DNA from: Bradyrhizobium betae
Lineage (GTDB): Bacteria > Pseudomonadota > Alphaproteobacteria > Rhizobiales > Xanthobacteraceae
Assembly: GCF_008932115.1 (NCBI RefSeq)
Contig: NZ_CP044543.1
Coordinates: 1,178,001 to 1,242,000 of the forward strand
Reading direction: 5' to 3'
Length of the DNA stretch: 64,000 nt
In this document: positions 9,184 to 17,645 of the stretch, in pieces
How positions within the stretch are numbered: position 1 is the first letter of the stretch
How the letters are laid out: every line of letters starts with the position of its first letter
Notes under the pieces: generated by a model
The model's database searches: none
Told to the model about the DNA's origin: nothing
What the model saw: only the letters and a program-made list of their open reading frames with translations
Position numbers and translations under genes: made by a program

Positions 9184-9774
9184 TCAGATCGGCTGGAAGC
9201 CGAGATCGCCGCGGATCCGGTTGACGATGTAGGTCCCGTCCCGGGTGGGCAGGATCCGCTCGACGCTGGCGCTGTCGATCTTCACATTGGCAAAGTGCGG
9301 CCCCGCCGCGACGTCGTGGATGGCTTTGGCGAAGGCCTCGACCTCGGCCATGGTCGAGATCGCACGGGCGTCTGCGATCCCGCAGGCTTTGGCGACGCCG
9401 ACAAGGTCGGCGGCGGCCGAAGTGTGACTGGTCTGGCCGCCGGTCTCACCATAGGCCTCGTTGTCGAGTACTGCGATCGAGAGGTTGGACGGCTTCTGCA
9501 GGCCGATGGTGGCAAGGCTGCCCAGGCCCATCAGCATCTCGCCGTCGCCGGTGATGACCAGCACCGGCAGCTGCGGCTGCGCCAGCGCCAGGCCCAGCCC
9601 GATCATCGCGGCGCCGCCCATGCCGCCCCAGAGATAGAAGTTGCGCGCATGGTCGCCGGCGGCGGTGATGTCGTTGGTCGAGGCCCCGAGGCCGCCGATC
9701 GCAACGACGTCCTTGCGGTTCGCAAGCAGCGTGGAGACCACCTGACGGCGGTCGAGGAGATTGGCCTTGCTCAT
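9184..9774 (-). CDS. ThDP-dependent decarboxylase, beta subunit (sulfo/phosphonopyruvate decarboxylase type)
   Basis: A 196-residue polypeptide equal to the C-terminal, cofactor-binding domain of ThDP enzymes. The ThDP motif is seen as GDGEMLMGLGS followed after about 27 residues by DNEAYGETGGQ, whose Asn helps bind Mg-diphosphate. It starts at ATG 9774, overlapping the alpha-subunit stop by 4 bp. Splitting the enzyme into two small subunits is typical of sulfopyruvate decarboxylase (ComD/ComE) and some phosphonopyruvate decarboxylases. No coenzyme M, phosphonate or sulfonate gene lies nearby, so the 2-oxoacid substrate is undetermined. Confidence 0.82.
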   Translation of the reverse strand: MSKANLLDRRQVVSTLLANRKDVVAIGGLGASTNDITAAGDHARNFYLWGGMGGAAMIGLGLALAQPQLPVLVITGDGEMLMGLGSLATIGLQKPSNLSIAVLDNEAYGETGGQTSHTSAAADLVGVAKACGIADARAISTMAEVEAFAKAIHDVAAGPHFANVKIDSASVERILPTRDGTYIVNRIRGDLGFQPI

Positions 9775-10313
9775 TTGGTGAAAACCTTGGCGCCGATCAG
9801 GCGCTGCGACAGAAGGACAGCAGTAGGTGTGAGAGCGTTGTAGGCCTGCGCGGCGGCCGCCTCCATCACGGCCGGCACTTCGGCCGCGTTGGAGGCGCGC
9901 AGCACCTTGACGCCGGAGAGCTCGAACACGCCCTGCGTCGTCGATCCCATCGGCACCTGCCACGGATTGAACTCACCCCATTCGCCGCGCATCGTCACCA
10001 GCGTGAGGAACGGAAAGCGCAGGATCGGAATCAACGACAGCATGTTGATGCAATTGCCGACGCCGCTCGACTGCATCAGCAGCACGCCGCGGTGTCCGCC
10101 GGTCCAGGCGCCGGCGAGCAAAGCCACGCCCTCCTCCTCCGTCGTCAGCGGAATGCCACGCATGTTGGAAGAGCCGAGCACGCGCTGGATCAGCTTCGAA
10201 TGGCCAGCGTCAGGCACGTAAGGCACCTGCCGGACGTCGTAGCGTTGCAAGGTCGCGAAAATATCGTCGGGCCAATTCGGCGCCGTGTCGGCTGCGTCAG
10301 TGCGAGCGTGCAT
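9771..10313 (-). CDS. ThDP-dependent decarboxylase, alpha subunit (sulfo/phosphonopyruvate decarboxylase type)
   Basis: A 180-residue protein equal to the N-terminal pyrimidine-binding domain of ThDP enzymes. The sequence TTEEEGVALLAGAWTGGHRGVLLMQSSG holds the conserved Glu that activates the thiamine ring. It would pair with the beta subunit encoded next, with which it overlaps by 4 bp. The pair is divergent from a cytochrome P450 gene across a 106-bp gap (10314-10419) in which I recognise no specific operator. Together the two subunits decarboxylate a 2-oxoacid, probably with an acidic side chain. Confidence 0.82.
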   Translation of the reverse strand: MHARTDAADTAPNWPDDIFATLQRYDVRQVPYVPDAGHSKLIQRVLGSSNMRGIPLTTEEEGVALLAGAWTGGHRGVLLMQSSGVGNCINMLSLIPILRFPFLTLVTMRGEWGEFNPWQVPMGSTTQGVFELSGVKVLRASNAAEVPAVMEAAAAQAYNALTPTAVLLSQRLIGAKVFTK

Positions 10314-10419
10314 TTTCCCGTCCGGTCGGCTTGCAGATCACGGCACGACTGTAGACGGTGATCCGCATCGCTCGATAGAGCGAAAACGGCATATCGGTCT
10401 CAACCGGCGAGTATGGCGG

Positions 10420-11640
10420 ATGAACGCAAGTGCGAAAGAATTGGCGACCGGGTTCGATCTAACGAGGCTGACACCCGAATTCTACGACGATCCCTACCCG
10501 ACCTATCGTGCACTGCGGGAGAACGAGCCCGTCAAGCGCCTGCCCAACGGCACTGTGTTCCTGACCCGCTATGACGACCTCGTCACCACCTACAAGAACA
10601 CGAAGTCGTTCAGCTCGGACAAGAAGCGCGAGTTCGCGCCGAAATACGGCGACACGCCGCTCTTCGAGCATCACACCACCAGCCTCGTCTTCAACGATCC
10701 GCCCGCGCACACCCGCGTGCGCCGCCTGATCATGGGCGCGCTGTCACCGCGCGCGATCGCGGGGATGGAGCCTGATATCGTCAGGCTGGTCGACGGCCTG
10801 CTCGACGCCATCGCCGCCAAGGGCGCTTGCGAACTGATCGAGGACTTCGCGGCTTCCATTCCGATCGAGGTGATCGGCAATCTGCTCGATGTTCCCCACG
10901 ACGAGCGCGGGCCGCTGCGCGACTGGTCGCTGGCGATCCTCGGCGCGCTTGAGCCTGTCGTATCTCCCGAGGTGGCGGCGCGCGGCAACAAGGCGGTGAC
11001 GGACTTCCTCGCCTACCTGCAGACGCTGGTGGCGCGCCGGCGCGAGAAGCCGGGCAATCCTGAGCGCGACGTGCTCACGCGCCTGATCCAGGGCGAGGAA
11101 AATGGCGAGCGGCTGACCGAGAAGGAGTTGCTGCACAACTGCATCTTCCTGCTCAACGCCGGTCACGAAACCACCACCAATCTGATCGGCAACGGTCTCG
11201 TCGCGCTCGACCGGAATCCGGACCAGAAGCGGCGGCTGATCGACAACCCCGACATGATCAGGACCGCGGTCGAGGAGATGCTGCGCTACGAGAGCTCGAA
11301 CCAGCTCGGCAACCGCATGACCACCGAAGCCGTCGAGCTCGGCGGCGTGATGCTCGACGCCGGCACGTCGGTGACGCTGTGCATTGGCGCTGCCAACCGC
11401 GACCCCGCGCAGTTCACGGCCCCCGAACGCTTCGACATCGCGCGCACGCCGAACCGGCATCTCGCCTTCGCCACCGGCGCGCATCAATGCGCCGGCATGG
11501 CGCTGGCGCGGCTGGAAGGCGCGATCGCGATCTCGCGCTTCCTGGCACGCTTCCCGAACTATGCCGTGAGGGACAAGCCGGTGCGCGGCGGGCGGGTACG
11601 GTTCCGGGGGTTCTTGAGCGTGCCCTGCGCGATCGGTTGA
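10420..11640 (+). CDS. Cytochrome P450
   Basis: A soluble bacterial P450 monooxygenase of 406 residues with no membrane anchor. Key elements: I-helix oxygen-activation motif AGHETT (residues 247-252), K-helix ExxR as EMLR (286-289), and heme loop FATGAHQCAG with the thiolate ligand at Cys357. ATG 10420 is preceded by GGCGG and gives the usual family start (FDLTRLTPEFYDDPYPTYRALRE). No ferredoxin gene is adjacent; a ferredoxin-reductase-type flavoprotein at 24623-25843 could serve it, but that is only a guess. It is divergent from the ThDP decarboxylase pair. The substrate cannot be told from the sequence. Confidence 0.93.
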   Translation: MNASAKELATGFDLTRLTPEFYDDPYPTYRALRENEPVKRLPNGTVFLTRYDDLVTTYKNTKSFSSDKKREFAPKYGDTPLFEHHTTSLVFNDPPAHTRVRRLIMGALSPRAIAGMEPDIVRLVDGLLDAIAAKGACELIEDFAASIPIEVIGNLLDVPHDERGPLRDWSLAILGALEPVVSPEVAARGNKAVTDFLAYLQTLVARRREKPGNPERDVLTRLIQGEENGERLTEKELLHNCIFLLNAGHETTTNLIGNGLVALDRNPDQKRRLIDNPDMIRTAVEEMLRYESSNQLGNRMTTEAVELGGVMLDAGTSVTLCIGAANRDPAQFTAPERFDIARTPNRHLAFATGAHQCAGMALARLEGAIAISRFLARFPNYAVRDKPVRGGRVRFRGFLSVPCAIG

Positions 11641-11785
11641 CCGTCCAAAACGAAAAACGTCGAAAACAACCCCATGCACAGTAGCCGAGGGGTTGGCGGA
11701 AAATGCCCGGTCGATCTGCCCAACGATCTGATACGTCGGGGCAAATAGGCGGCGCGCGATCAGGGTCGGCGGCTTTCCGGCAGTG

Positions 11786-12943
11786 TCACACGAAGGGGAG
11801 GAAGATATCGGGACGCTTGGGCAGAAGCCGCCGAAAATAGCGCCGCCCTTCGTCCGAAACGGTGTTGCTGCCGACAAGGAAATCGTCGGGCATATGGCGT
11901 GTCTTGCCGGCCACGCGATCGAGTGGCACGAGCCTGGGTTCGACGCGCTCGCCATCATAATGCAGCACCACCGAGCCGCTGCCGGTAAAGGCGCTTTGCG
12001 ACGCAAATGCGCCGGCGTCGAAAGCCTCCTTGCGGTCGGTTTCGTCGATCACACCGATATAGGCGCGTGGCAGATAGCCCAGCGTGTCGACACGCGACCT
12101 CGCCTTGGGAAAACGCGATTTCAGCGCTTTTTGAATCTCCATGCCGAGATCACCGCCCGTCAGTTGTAGATTTCCATGGGCGTCGCGCTCGACAGCCTCG
12201 CCCGCCAGCGCCTCGGCGAGAGGCCGGCCGGCTTCGTCCTGCACGCCCTCGGACATCGAGACGATACAGCGGCCCAGACGCGTGTAGACCGCATCGACGT
12301 CGTCGAGGAACTGGACGACCGAGAACGGTCTTTCCGGCGTATAGATCAGATGCGGAGCATCGTCGGGCGATTGCTGCCAGCCTGCCGCCGCGGCGGAGAG
12401 GAAACCGGCATGGCGGCCCATGACGATGGCCACATAGATGCCGGGCATGGCGCGAAAATCGAGATCTATGCTGACAAGGGCACTGGCGACGAAGGTGGCT
12501 GCCGAGATGAAGCCGGGGACATGATCGTTCTCCATCAGGTCGTTGTCGATGGTCTTGGGGGCATGCACGAAATGGCATGGGCCACGCGACTGCTGCCGCA
12601 GCAGTTCGAGCGTTCCGGCGGTATCATTGCCGCCGATATAGACAAAGGCGCGGGCGTCCAGCCGGTCGAGAGCCGCGAGGATATCAGAGCACGCGCCAGA
12701 ATCTGGCTTGTCGCGGGTCGATCCGAGAGCCGAATTGGGCGTGTTGCCGAGACGGCGGAGTTCGGCCTCGGGCAAGGTGGAGAGGTCGACGACGTTTACC
12801 TGCGTCAGGCCTCTCACACCGTAGCGCGCGCCCAGAATGCGCAGGGACGGATCATGCCTGCGCGCGGCAATAATGGCGCCACACAAGGTCTGATTGATCA
12901 CGGCGGTGGGGCCGCCGCCCTGGGCGATGACGATTGATGGCAT
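11786..12943 (-). CDS. Phosphofructokinase family, pyrophosphate-dependent type
   Basis: A 385-residue enzyme of the PfkA superfamily that interconverts fructose 6-phosphate and fructose 1,6-bisphosphate. Phosphate-donor signatures: GGNDT (residues 104-108), placing Asp where ATP enzymes have Gly, and PKTIDND (129-135), where Lys replaces the Gly of PGTIDND. Both are marks of PPi-dependent enzymes. The sugar-phosphate site MGRHAGFL is present. The first Asp of the usual GGDD is Asn here. It follows the sugar-catabolism operon on the same strand after an 89-bp gap, so it may be its last gene or separate. Known family traits give the donor; it is not proven here. Confidence 0.82.
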   Translation of the reverse strand: MPSIVIAQGGGPTAVINQTLCGAIIAARRHDPSLRILGARYGVRGLTQVNVVDLSTLPEAELRRLGNTPNSALGSTRDKPDSGACSDILAALDRLDARAFVYIGGNDTAGTLELLRQQSRGPCHFVHAPKTIDNDLMENDHVPGFISAATFVASALVSIDLDFRAMPGIYVAIVMGRHAGFLSAAAAGWQQSPDDAPHLIYTPERPFSVVQFLDDVDAVYTRLGRCIVSMSEGVQDEAGRPLAEALAGEAVERDAHGNLQLTGGDLGMEIQKALKSRFPKARSRVDTLGYLPRAYIGVIDETDRKEAFDAGAFASQSAFTGSGSVVLHYDGERVEPRLVPLDRVAGKTRHMPDDFLVGSNTVSDEGRRYFRRLLPKRPDIFLPFV

Positions 12944-13032
12944 GGAACCTCAATGACTGGTTTCTGGCTGTGACGCCAGCGGACAGTGAGGGACGATTGA
13001 AGCGAAGATTGGCCGATGCTGCAACGGGCGGC

Positions 13033-13896
13033 CTACACTACCGTCCTGTGCCGTTCGATGCAGGTACGCAGCACTTCGTCCATCGGCTTGCCCCACCAGT
13101 CGTTGGAAAAGATCTCGATCTCCGAATAGCCGGCATAGCCCTGCGCTTCGACCGCTTGGCGTACCGATTTGATGTCGATGACGCCGTCACCCATCATGCC
13201 GCGGTCGTTGAGGATGTCTTTTGTCGGCACCATCCAGTCGCAGACGTGGAACGCGAGCAGGCGATCCTTTCCGGCACGTGCGATCTGGCTCAGTAGGTCC
13301 GGATCCCACCAGATGTGATAGACATCGAGCGCAACGCCGAGCATGCCGCTGCGGCCGGGGTCGAGCCGGTCGCAGATGTCGAGCGCCTGCTTTGTCGTGT
13401 TCACGCAGGCACGGTCGGCGGCATAGGCGGGATGCAAGGGCTCGATGGCCAGCGGCAGCTTTGCCTGCTTCGCATAGTCGAGCATGTCGACAAGGGCTTC
13501 CTCGACCTGCCCGCGCGCGGCCACGATATCCTTCGACGCCTCGCTGCCCGGCCGCGAATATTGCGGCAGGCCGCCGGCGACCAGCACGATGCAGGACGCG
13601 CCGAGCGCCTTGGCTTCGTCCACACAGCGCCGGTTGTCGTCACGCACCTCGCCGCGGCGCGATGCGTCCGAGGTGAACATGCCGCCGCGGCAATAGCCTG
13701 ACAGATCGAGGCCTGCGTCGCGCACGGCGCGAGCTGCGCGCTCGAGACCAACGCTTGCGACCTGATCGCGCCAGGGGTCGATGGCGCGGACGCCGTGCCG
13801 CACGCAGGCGTCAATGATCTCGATGAGATCGCCCTGTTTGCGGACCGTCGCCGTGTTCAGCGATAGCCAGCGATGGTCGGAGGAAAAATCGCGCAT
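13033..13896 (-). CDS. Sugar phosphate isomerase/epimerase (xylose isomerase-like TIM barrel)
   Basis: A 287-residue protein of the AP-endonuclease 2/xylose isomerase-like TIM barrel family. Typical strand-end motifs are visible: CIVLVAGG, LPLAIEPLHP with the metal-ligand Glu, GVALDVYHIWWDP with Asp and His ligands, LLAFHVCDWM, and the C-terminal YSEIEIFSNDWW. Family members include epimerases, dehydratases and 3-ketoglycoside lyases, and I cannot tell which applies. Its ATG overlaps the DUF993 stop by 1 bp (TGATG), so translation is coupled in the ABC-enolase-Gfo/Idh-DUF993 operon. Confidence 0.85.
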   Translation of the reverse strand: MRDFSSDHRWLSLNTATVRKQGDLIEIIDACVRHGVRAIDPWRDQVASVGLERAARAVRDAGLDLSGYCRGGMFTSDASRRGEVRDDNRRCVDEAKALGASCIVLVAGGLPQYSRPGSEASKDIVAARGQVEEALVDMLDYAKQAKLPLAIEPLHPAYAADRACVNTTKQALDICDRLDPGRSGMLGVALDVYHIWWDPDLLSQIARAGKDRLLAFHVCDWMVPTKDILNDRGMMGDGVIDIKSVRQAVEAQGYAGYSEIEIFSNDWWGKPMDEVLRTCIERHRTVV

Positions 13897-15086
13897 CAGG
13901 ATTCGATTCCGTGCGAGGCCAGCACGATCTTCATCCGCCGCGTCGCCAGCTCTGGATTGGCGAGCAGCCCGGCCCGATCGGCGAGCCGGAATAGTTCGGC
14001 CAGATGCAGCATCGATCGCGTGCTCTCCTGGCCACCGACCATGGTGAAATGATCCTGGTGGCCGTTCAGATACGCCATGAACACGACGCCGGTCTTGTAG
14101 AAGCGCGTCGGCGCCTTGAAGATGTGGCGCGACAGCGGCACGGTCGGCCCCAGCACGTCGTGGAAGCCGGCTTCATCGCCCGCTGCCAGCCGCGACAGCG
14201 CGTAGGATGCCGCCGGCGCGATCGCATCGAAGATGCCGAGCAGCGCGTGGGAAAAGCCCTGTTCGTCGCCGGCGATCAGCTCCGCGTAGTTGAAGTCGTC
14301 GCCGGTATACATCCTGATGCGCTTGTCGAGGCGGCGGCGCATGTCGATTTCGCGCTGCTTGTCGAGCAGCGAGACTTTGACGCCGTCGACCTTCGCTGCA
14401 TTGGCGTTGATGATGGCAACCGCCGTGTCCATCGCCTTGTCGAGGTCCCTGGTGCCCCAATAGCCCGTCAGCGCCGGATCAAACATGTCGCCGAGCCAGT
14501 GGATGATGACGGGCTCGCGGACCTGCGACAGCACGCGATCGTAGACCTTGGCGTAGTCATCGGCGTTGCGGCCGAGTTTTGCGAGCGCGCGCGACGCCAT
14601 CAGGATGATGCGGCCGCCGACCTTCTCGACCGCCGAGATCTGCTCCTCATAGGCGCGGATCACGTCGTCGAGGCTTCTGGCGTCCTCGACGGCCAGGTGA
14701 TCGGTGCCGGCCCCCGAGAACACCAGCGCGTTGCGTCGCTTGGCGGCACCGACCGAGCGCGTGATCAGGTCCAGCGAGGTCGGCCAGTCCAGGCCCATGC
14801 CGCGCTGCGCGGTGTCCATGGCTTCGGCAACACCGAGGCCGAGGTCCCAGACGTGTTCACGGAAGGCGATGGTCTTGTCCCAGTCGACGGCGGCGGAGAG
14901 CCAGGGATCGTTGTCGGCGAAGGGATCGACCACCGTGTGCACGGCCGAGAACGCGATGCGGTTCAACGGGCCTTCGAGCTTTTCGGGGAACGTGCGCGAC
15001 GCCGCGAGCCGGTAAGTCTCGATCGAGCGATCGGCCTTCGGCAGCTTGAGCGACAAGGAGGACATCGGCAGGACGGGTTTGTTCAT
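13896..15086 (-). CDS. DUF993 protein (dihydrodipicolinate synthase/aldolase-like)
   Basis: A 396-residue protein of the DUF993 family, distantly related to the DapA/NAL class I aldolases. The sequence fits a TIM barrel: LVFSGAGTDHL, GGRIILMASRAL, EPVIIHWLGDMF, DGVKVSLLDKQREID (whose Lys is the candidate Schiff-base residue) and RMYTGDDFNYAEL. Chemistry in the family is, as far as I know, unassigned; an aldol or retro-aldol step on a sugar-acid derivative is inference. ATG 15086 has a strong GAGGAGG upstream. It lies between the Gfo/Idh and TIM-barrel genes of the same operon. Confidence 0.85.
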   Translation of the reverse strand: MNKPVLPMSSLSLKLPKADRSIETYRLAASRTFPEKLEGPLNRIAFSAVHTVVDPFADNDPWLSAAVDWDKTIAFREHVWDLGLGVAEAMDTAQRGMGLDWPTSLDLITRSVGAAKRRNALVFSGAGTDHLAVEDARSLDDVIRAYEEQISAVEKVGGRIILMASRALAKLGRNADDYAKVYDRVLSQVREPVIIHWLGDMFDPALTGYWGTRDLDKAMDTAVAIINANAAKVDGVKVSLLDKQREIDMRRRLDKRIRMYTGDDFNYAELIAGDEQGFSHALLGIFDAIAPAASYALSRLAAGDEAGFHDVLGPTVPLSRHIFKAPTRFYKTGVVFMAYLNGHQDHFTMVGGQESTRSMLHLAELFRLADRAGLLANPELATRRMKIVLASHGIES

Positions 15087-15096
15087 GTGCCCCTCC

Positions 15097-16248
15097 TCAG
15101 ACCTTGATCGGGGCGACGTCGATCCAGCGCCGTTCCTTCCAGCTCTTCAGCGCGCATTCGGCGAGCTGCACGCCCTTGACGCCTTCGAGCAGCGTGAACT
15201 TGTAGGGCGCATCCTCGTAAACGTGGCGGATGAACATCTCCCACTGCTCCTTGAAACCGTTGTCGTAGGTGACGTTGTCCGGCAGCTTCTGCCAGTCGCC
15301 GTAGAAATCATGCAACCGCTTCTCATCGGGATTCCACACCGGCCTCGGGGTTGCCTGCCGCGCCTGGATCATGCAGTCGGTGAGGCCTGCGACCGCCGAG
15401 CCATGGGTGCCGTCGACCTGGAAGGTGACGAGATCATCGCGATAGACGCGGGTGACCCAGGACATGTTGATGTGGGCGATGACGCCACCTTCGAGCTGGA
15501 AGGTCGCGTAGGCGGAATCGTCGGCGGTCGCCTTGTACTTCCTGCCCTGCTCGTCGAAGCGCTCGGGAATGTCGGTGTTGCCGATACAGACCACGCTCTG
15601 GACGTTGCCGAAGAGATTGTCGAGCACGTAGCGCCAGTGGCAGACCATGTCCAGGATGATGCCGCCGCCGTCCTCGTCGCGATAATTCCAGGATGGCCGC
15701 TGCGCTTCCTGCCAGCCGCCTTCGAACACCCAATAGCCGAACTCGCCGCGCACCGAGAGGATGCGGCCGAAGAAACCGGAATCGCGCAGGAAGGCGATCT
15801 TCTTCAGGCCGGGCAAGAACAGCTTGTCCTGCACCGTGCCGTGCTTGACGCCCTTGGCGTTGGCGAGCTTGACGACTTCGAGCGCCTCCTCGAAGTTCGT
15901 CGCGATCGGCTTTTCGCAATAGACATGCTTGCCGGCATTGATGGCCTGGGTCAGCAGACCGGGCCGGGCCTGCGTGGTCGCCGCATCGAAGAACATGGTG
16001 TCGTTCTTGTCGGCGAGCGCGGCGTCGAGATCGGTGATCCAGCGCGTGATGTTGTAGCGCCTGGCGAGTGCCTCGACCTTCTCGGCGCTGCGGCCGACCA
16101 GGATCGGATCGGGCATGACGCGGTCGCCGTTCTTCAAGCGGACGCCGCCCTGCTCGCGGATCGCGACGATCGAGCGGATCAGATGCTGATTGAGCCCCAT
16201 GCGGCCGGTGACGCCGTTCATGATGAGGCCGAGGCGTTGCGTTGTCAT
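15097..16248 (-). CDS. Gfo/Idh/MocA family NAD(P)-dependent oxidoreductase
   Basis: A 383-residue dehydrogenase of the glucose-fructose oxidoreductase/inositol dehydrogenase family. The N-terminal Rossmann fold begins RLGLIMNGVTGRMG, an unusual dinucleotide loop that recalls dihydrodipicolinate reductase more than the standard GxGxxG. The family catalytic motif follows as AGKHVYCEKPIA (EKP), with a later GGGIILDMVCHWRYVLD whose Asp and His fit the family's active site. ATG 16248 overlaps the enolase-like gene's stop by 4 bp. It probably oxidises a hydroxyl of the sugar or sugar acid handled by this operon. Confidence 0.88.
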   Translation of the reverse strand: MTTQRLGLIMNGVTGRMGLNQHLIRSIVAIREQGGVRLKNGDRVMPDPILVGRSAEKVEALARRYNITRWITDLDAALADKNDTMFFDAATTQARPGLLTQAINAGKHVYCEKPIATNFEEALEVVKLANAKGVKHGTVQDKLFLPGLKKIAFLRDSGFFGRILSVRGEFGYWVFEGGWQEAQRPSWNYRDEDGGGIILDMVCHWRYVLDNLFGNVQSVVCIGNTDIPERFDEQGRKYKATADDSAYATFQLEGGVIAHINMSWVTRVYRDDLVTFQVDGTHGSAVAGLTDCMIQARQATPRPVWNPDEKRLHDFYGDWQKLPDNVTYDNGFKEQWEMFIRHVYEDAPYKFTLLEGVKGVQLAECALKSWKERRWIDVAPIKV

Positions 16249-17594
16249 GCCAATTGCTCCTGAAGTGATCCTGGCTGTTCGAGCGGGCGCAATGCCGACC
16301 AGTCCGGATGGACAGACGTCGCAAAGCCCGCAGCATGAAGCGATCCCGTCAGGAGATCGCCGTCGTGAATGTTGAGCCGGACGCCCTGTCCGGCATCGGC
16401 ATAGAGATCGGGATGCGCGGCTGCGAAGCCCTGCGCCTCGGCGGCAGGCGTCTCGCCAAAGCCGTCGACATAGTGATGGCCGTTGCGTTCGGCATGGGTG
16501 ATGCCGAGAAAGGCGCCGAGCGCGAGATCCTGCTGCACCGCAAGGCCGGCCTGGCAGGTCAGGTCCTCGCCGGTCACGAAGAACCGCGCGCCGCCCGCGC
16601 TCCATTTCGCCGCGCGCGTCGCGTTGACGATGGACTTGTAGAGCCCCTTGCACGATTTCGACGAGATGCCGCTATAGCCGAGCGCCCGCGCCGACGGGAA
16701 CGCGTCGTAGGAATCGTCGGCTTCGTCGATGATGAAGCCGCGCGCGGCCAGCGAGCCGAGCGGGGATTGCCGGGTGATGTCGCGCGGCATCGGCTGTTCG
16801 ACATAGAGCAGACGCGACGCGATCGGTCGCAATGCGGTATCATGATCGAGCCGATCCATCAGCGCGTGCAGTCCGGCGAGATCGGCGTATTGCTCGTTCG
16901 CATCGAGCGTCACCTTGGTGGCGCGTCCGATCGCATCGAGCTCCCGGCCGATGCGCGCCAGCCGCGCCGCATCGTGAGCGGGATCGCCCGCCAGCTTCAG
17001 CTTGAAATATTTCGCACCGGCGTTCTCGTGCGCATCCGCAACACCGCCCTCGCCTTCGACGGTATCGTCGAGGCCGACGGTATGCCTGATCGCAACGCGC
17101 GGCAGCGGCTTTCGACCTGAGAGGAACTGGGCGATATCCGCGTCCATCAGGTCGGGCGACAGTCGCGCATCGATGCCGGCGACATTCCCGGCCATGCCAT
17201 CGAAGAAATTGGTCTCCACGGCGCGCAGCAGCGCGTCGAGGATCGCCTTGTCGATCTCCGCCGGACCATAGGCTGCGGCAAGCGACGGGATGTTCTTCTT
17301 CGCGCAGGTCGCAACCTGGGCACCGATGCAGGATGCATGCAGGTCGAACGCCGTGAGGAATCCGTTCCGCGCCAGATAAAGACCGCGCGCGATCGCCAGC
17401 GAGCGGCGCAGGCCGTCGACCGTCTGTGCCGGCGACAGCTCCGGCCGCTTGTCGAACCATTTCGGCACCAGCAGCTCGGCGCTGGCGCCGACGGCGGTGC
17501 CCCGCCCCTCGACCTCGATCTCGACCCGCACGAACAGCTGCGGCGTCGCGTTGATGGTAACCGCGCCAAAGCGGAACGGCCGCGCGAAATGCAC
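16245..17594 (-). CDS. Enolase-superfamily enzyme (mandelate racemase/muconate lactonizing type), start disturbed
   Basis: A 449-residue protein as written from GTG 17594. Barrel motifs: YFKLKLAG (KxK on strand 2), VTLDANEQY (Asp), LYVEQPM (Glu), FIIDEADDSY (Asp/Glu) and GISSKSCKG, a Lys on strand 6. A KxK with an opposing Lys is the muconate-lactonizing/dipeptide-epimerase pattern rather than the His-Asp dyad of sugar-acid dehydratases, so dehydratase activity is not certain. In the same frame upstream lies LKLRDIAFFERPV, a plausible N-terminal strand with no start codon. One extra base in the G5 run at 17633-17637 would join it to ATG 17641, 5 bp after the ATPase stop, so the 5' end may contain a frameshift. 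Confidence 0.78.
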   Translation of the reverse strand: MHFARPFRFGAVTINATPQLFVRVEIEVEGRGTAVGASAELLVPKWFDKRPELSPAQTVDGLRRSLAIARGLYLARNGFLTAFDLHASCIGAQVATCAKKNIPSLAAAYGPAEIDKAILDALLRAVETNFFDGMAGNVAGIDARLSPDLMDADIAQFLSGRKPLPRVAIRHTVGLDDTVEGEGGVADAHENAGAKYFKLKLAGDPAHDAARLARIGRELDAIGRATKVTLDANEQYADLAGLHALMDRLDHDTALRPIASRLLYVEQPMPRDITRQSPLGSLAARGFIIDEADDSYDAFPSARALGYSGISSKSCKGLYKSIVNATRAAKWSAGGARFFVTGEDLTCQAGLAVQQDLALGAFLGITHAERNGHHYVDGFGETPAAEAQGFAAAHPDLYADAGQGVRLNIHDGDLLTGSLHAAGFATSVHPDWSALRPLEQPGSLQEQLA

Positions 17595-17645
17595 CGGGCG
17601 TTCGAAGAAGGCAATGTCTCGCAGCTTCAGGCGGGGGCCATGGTG

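Noticed and set aside
13896..15086. DUF993 protein as dihydrodipicolinate synthase (DapA)
   Set aside because: Only distant similarity, longer length and a catabolic operon context; lysine biosynthesis is not indicated.
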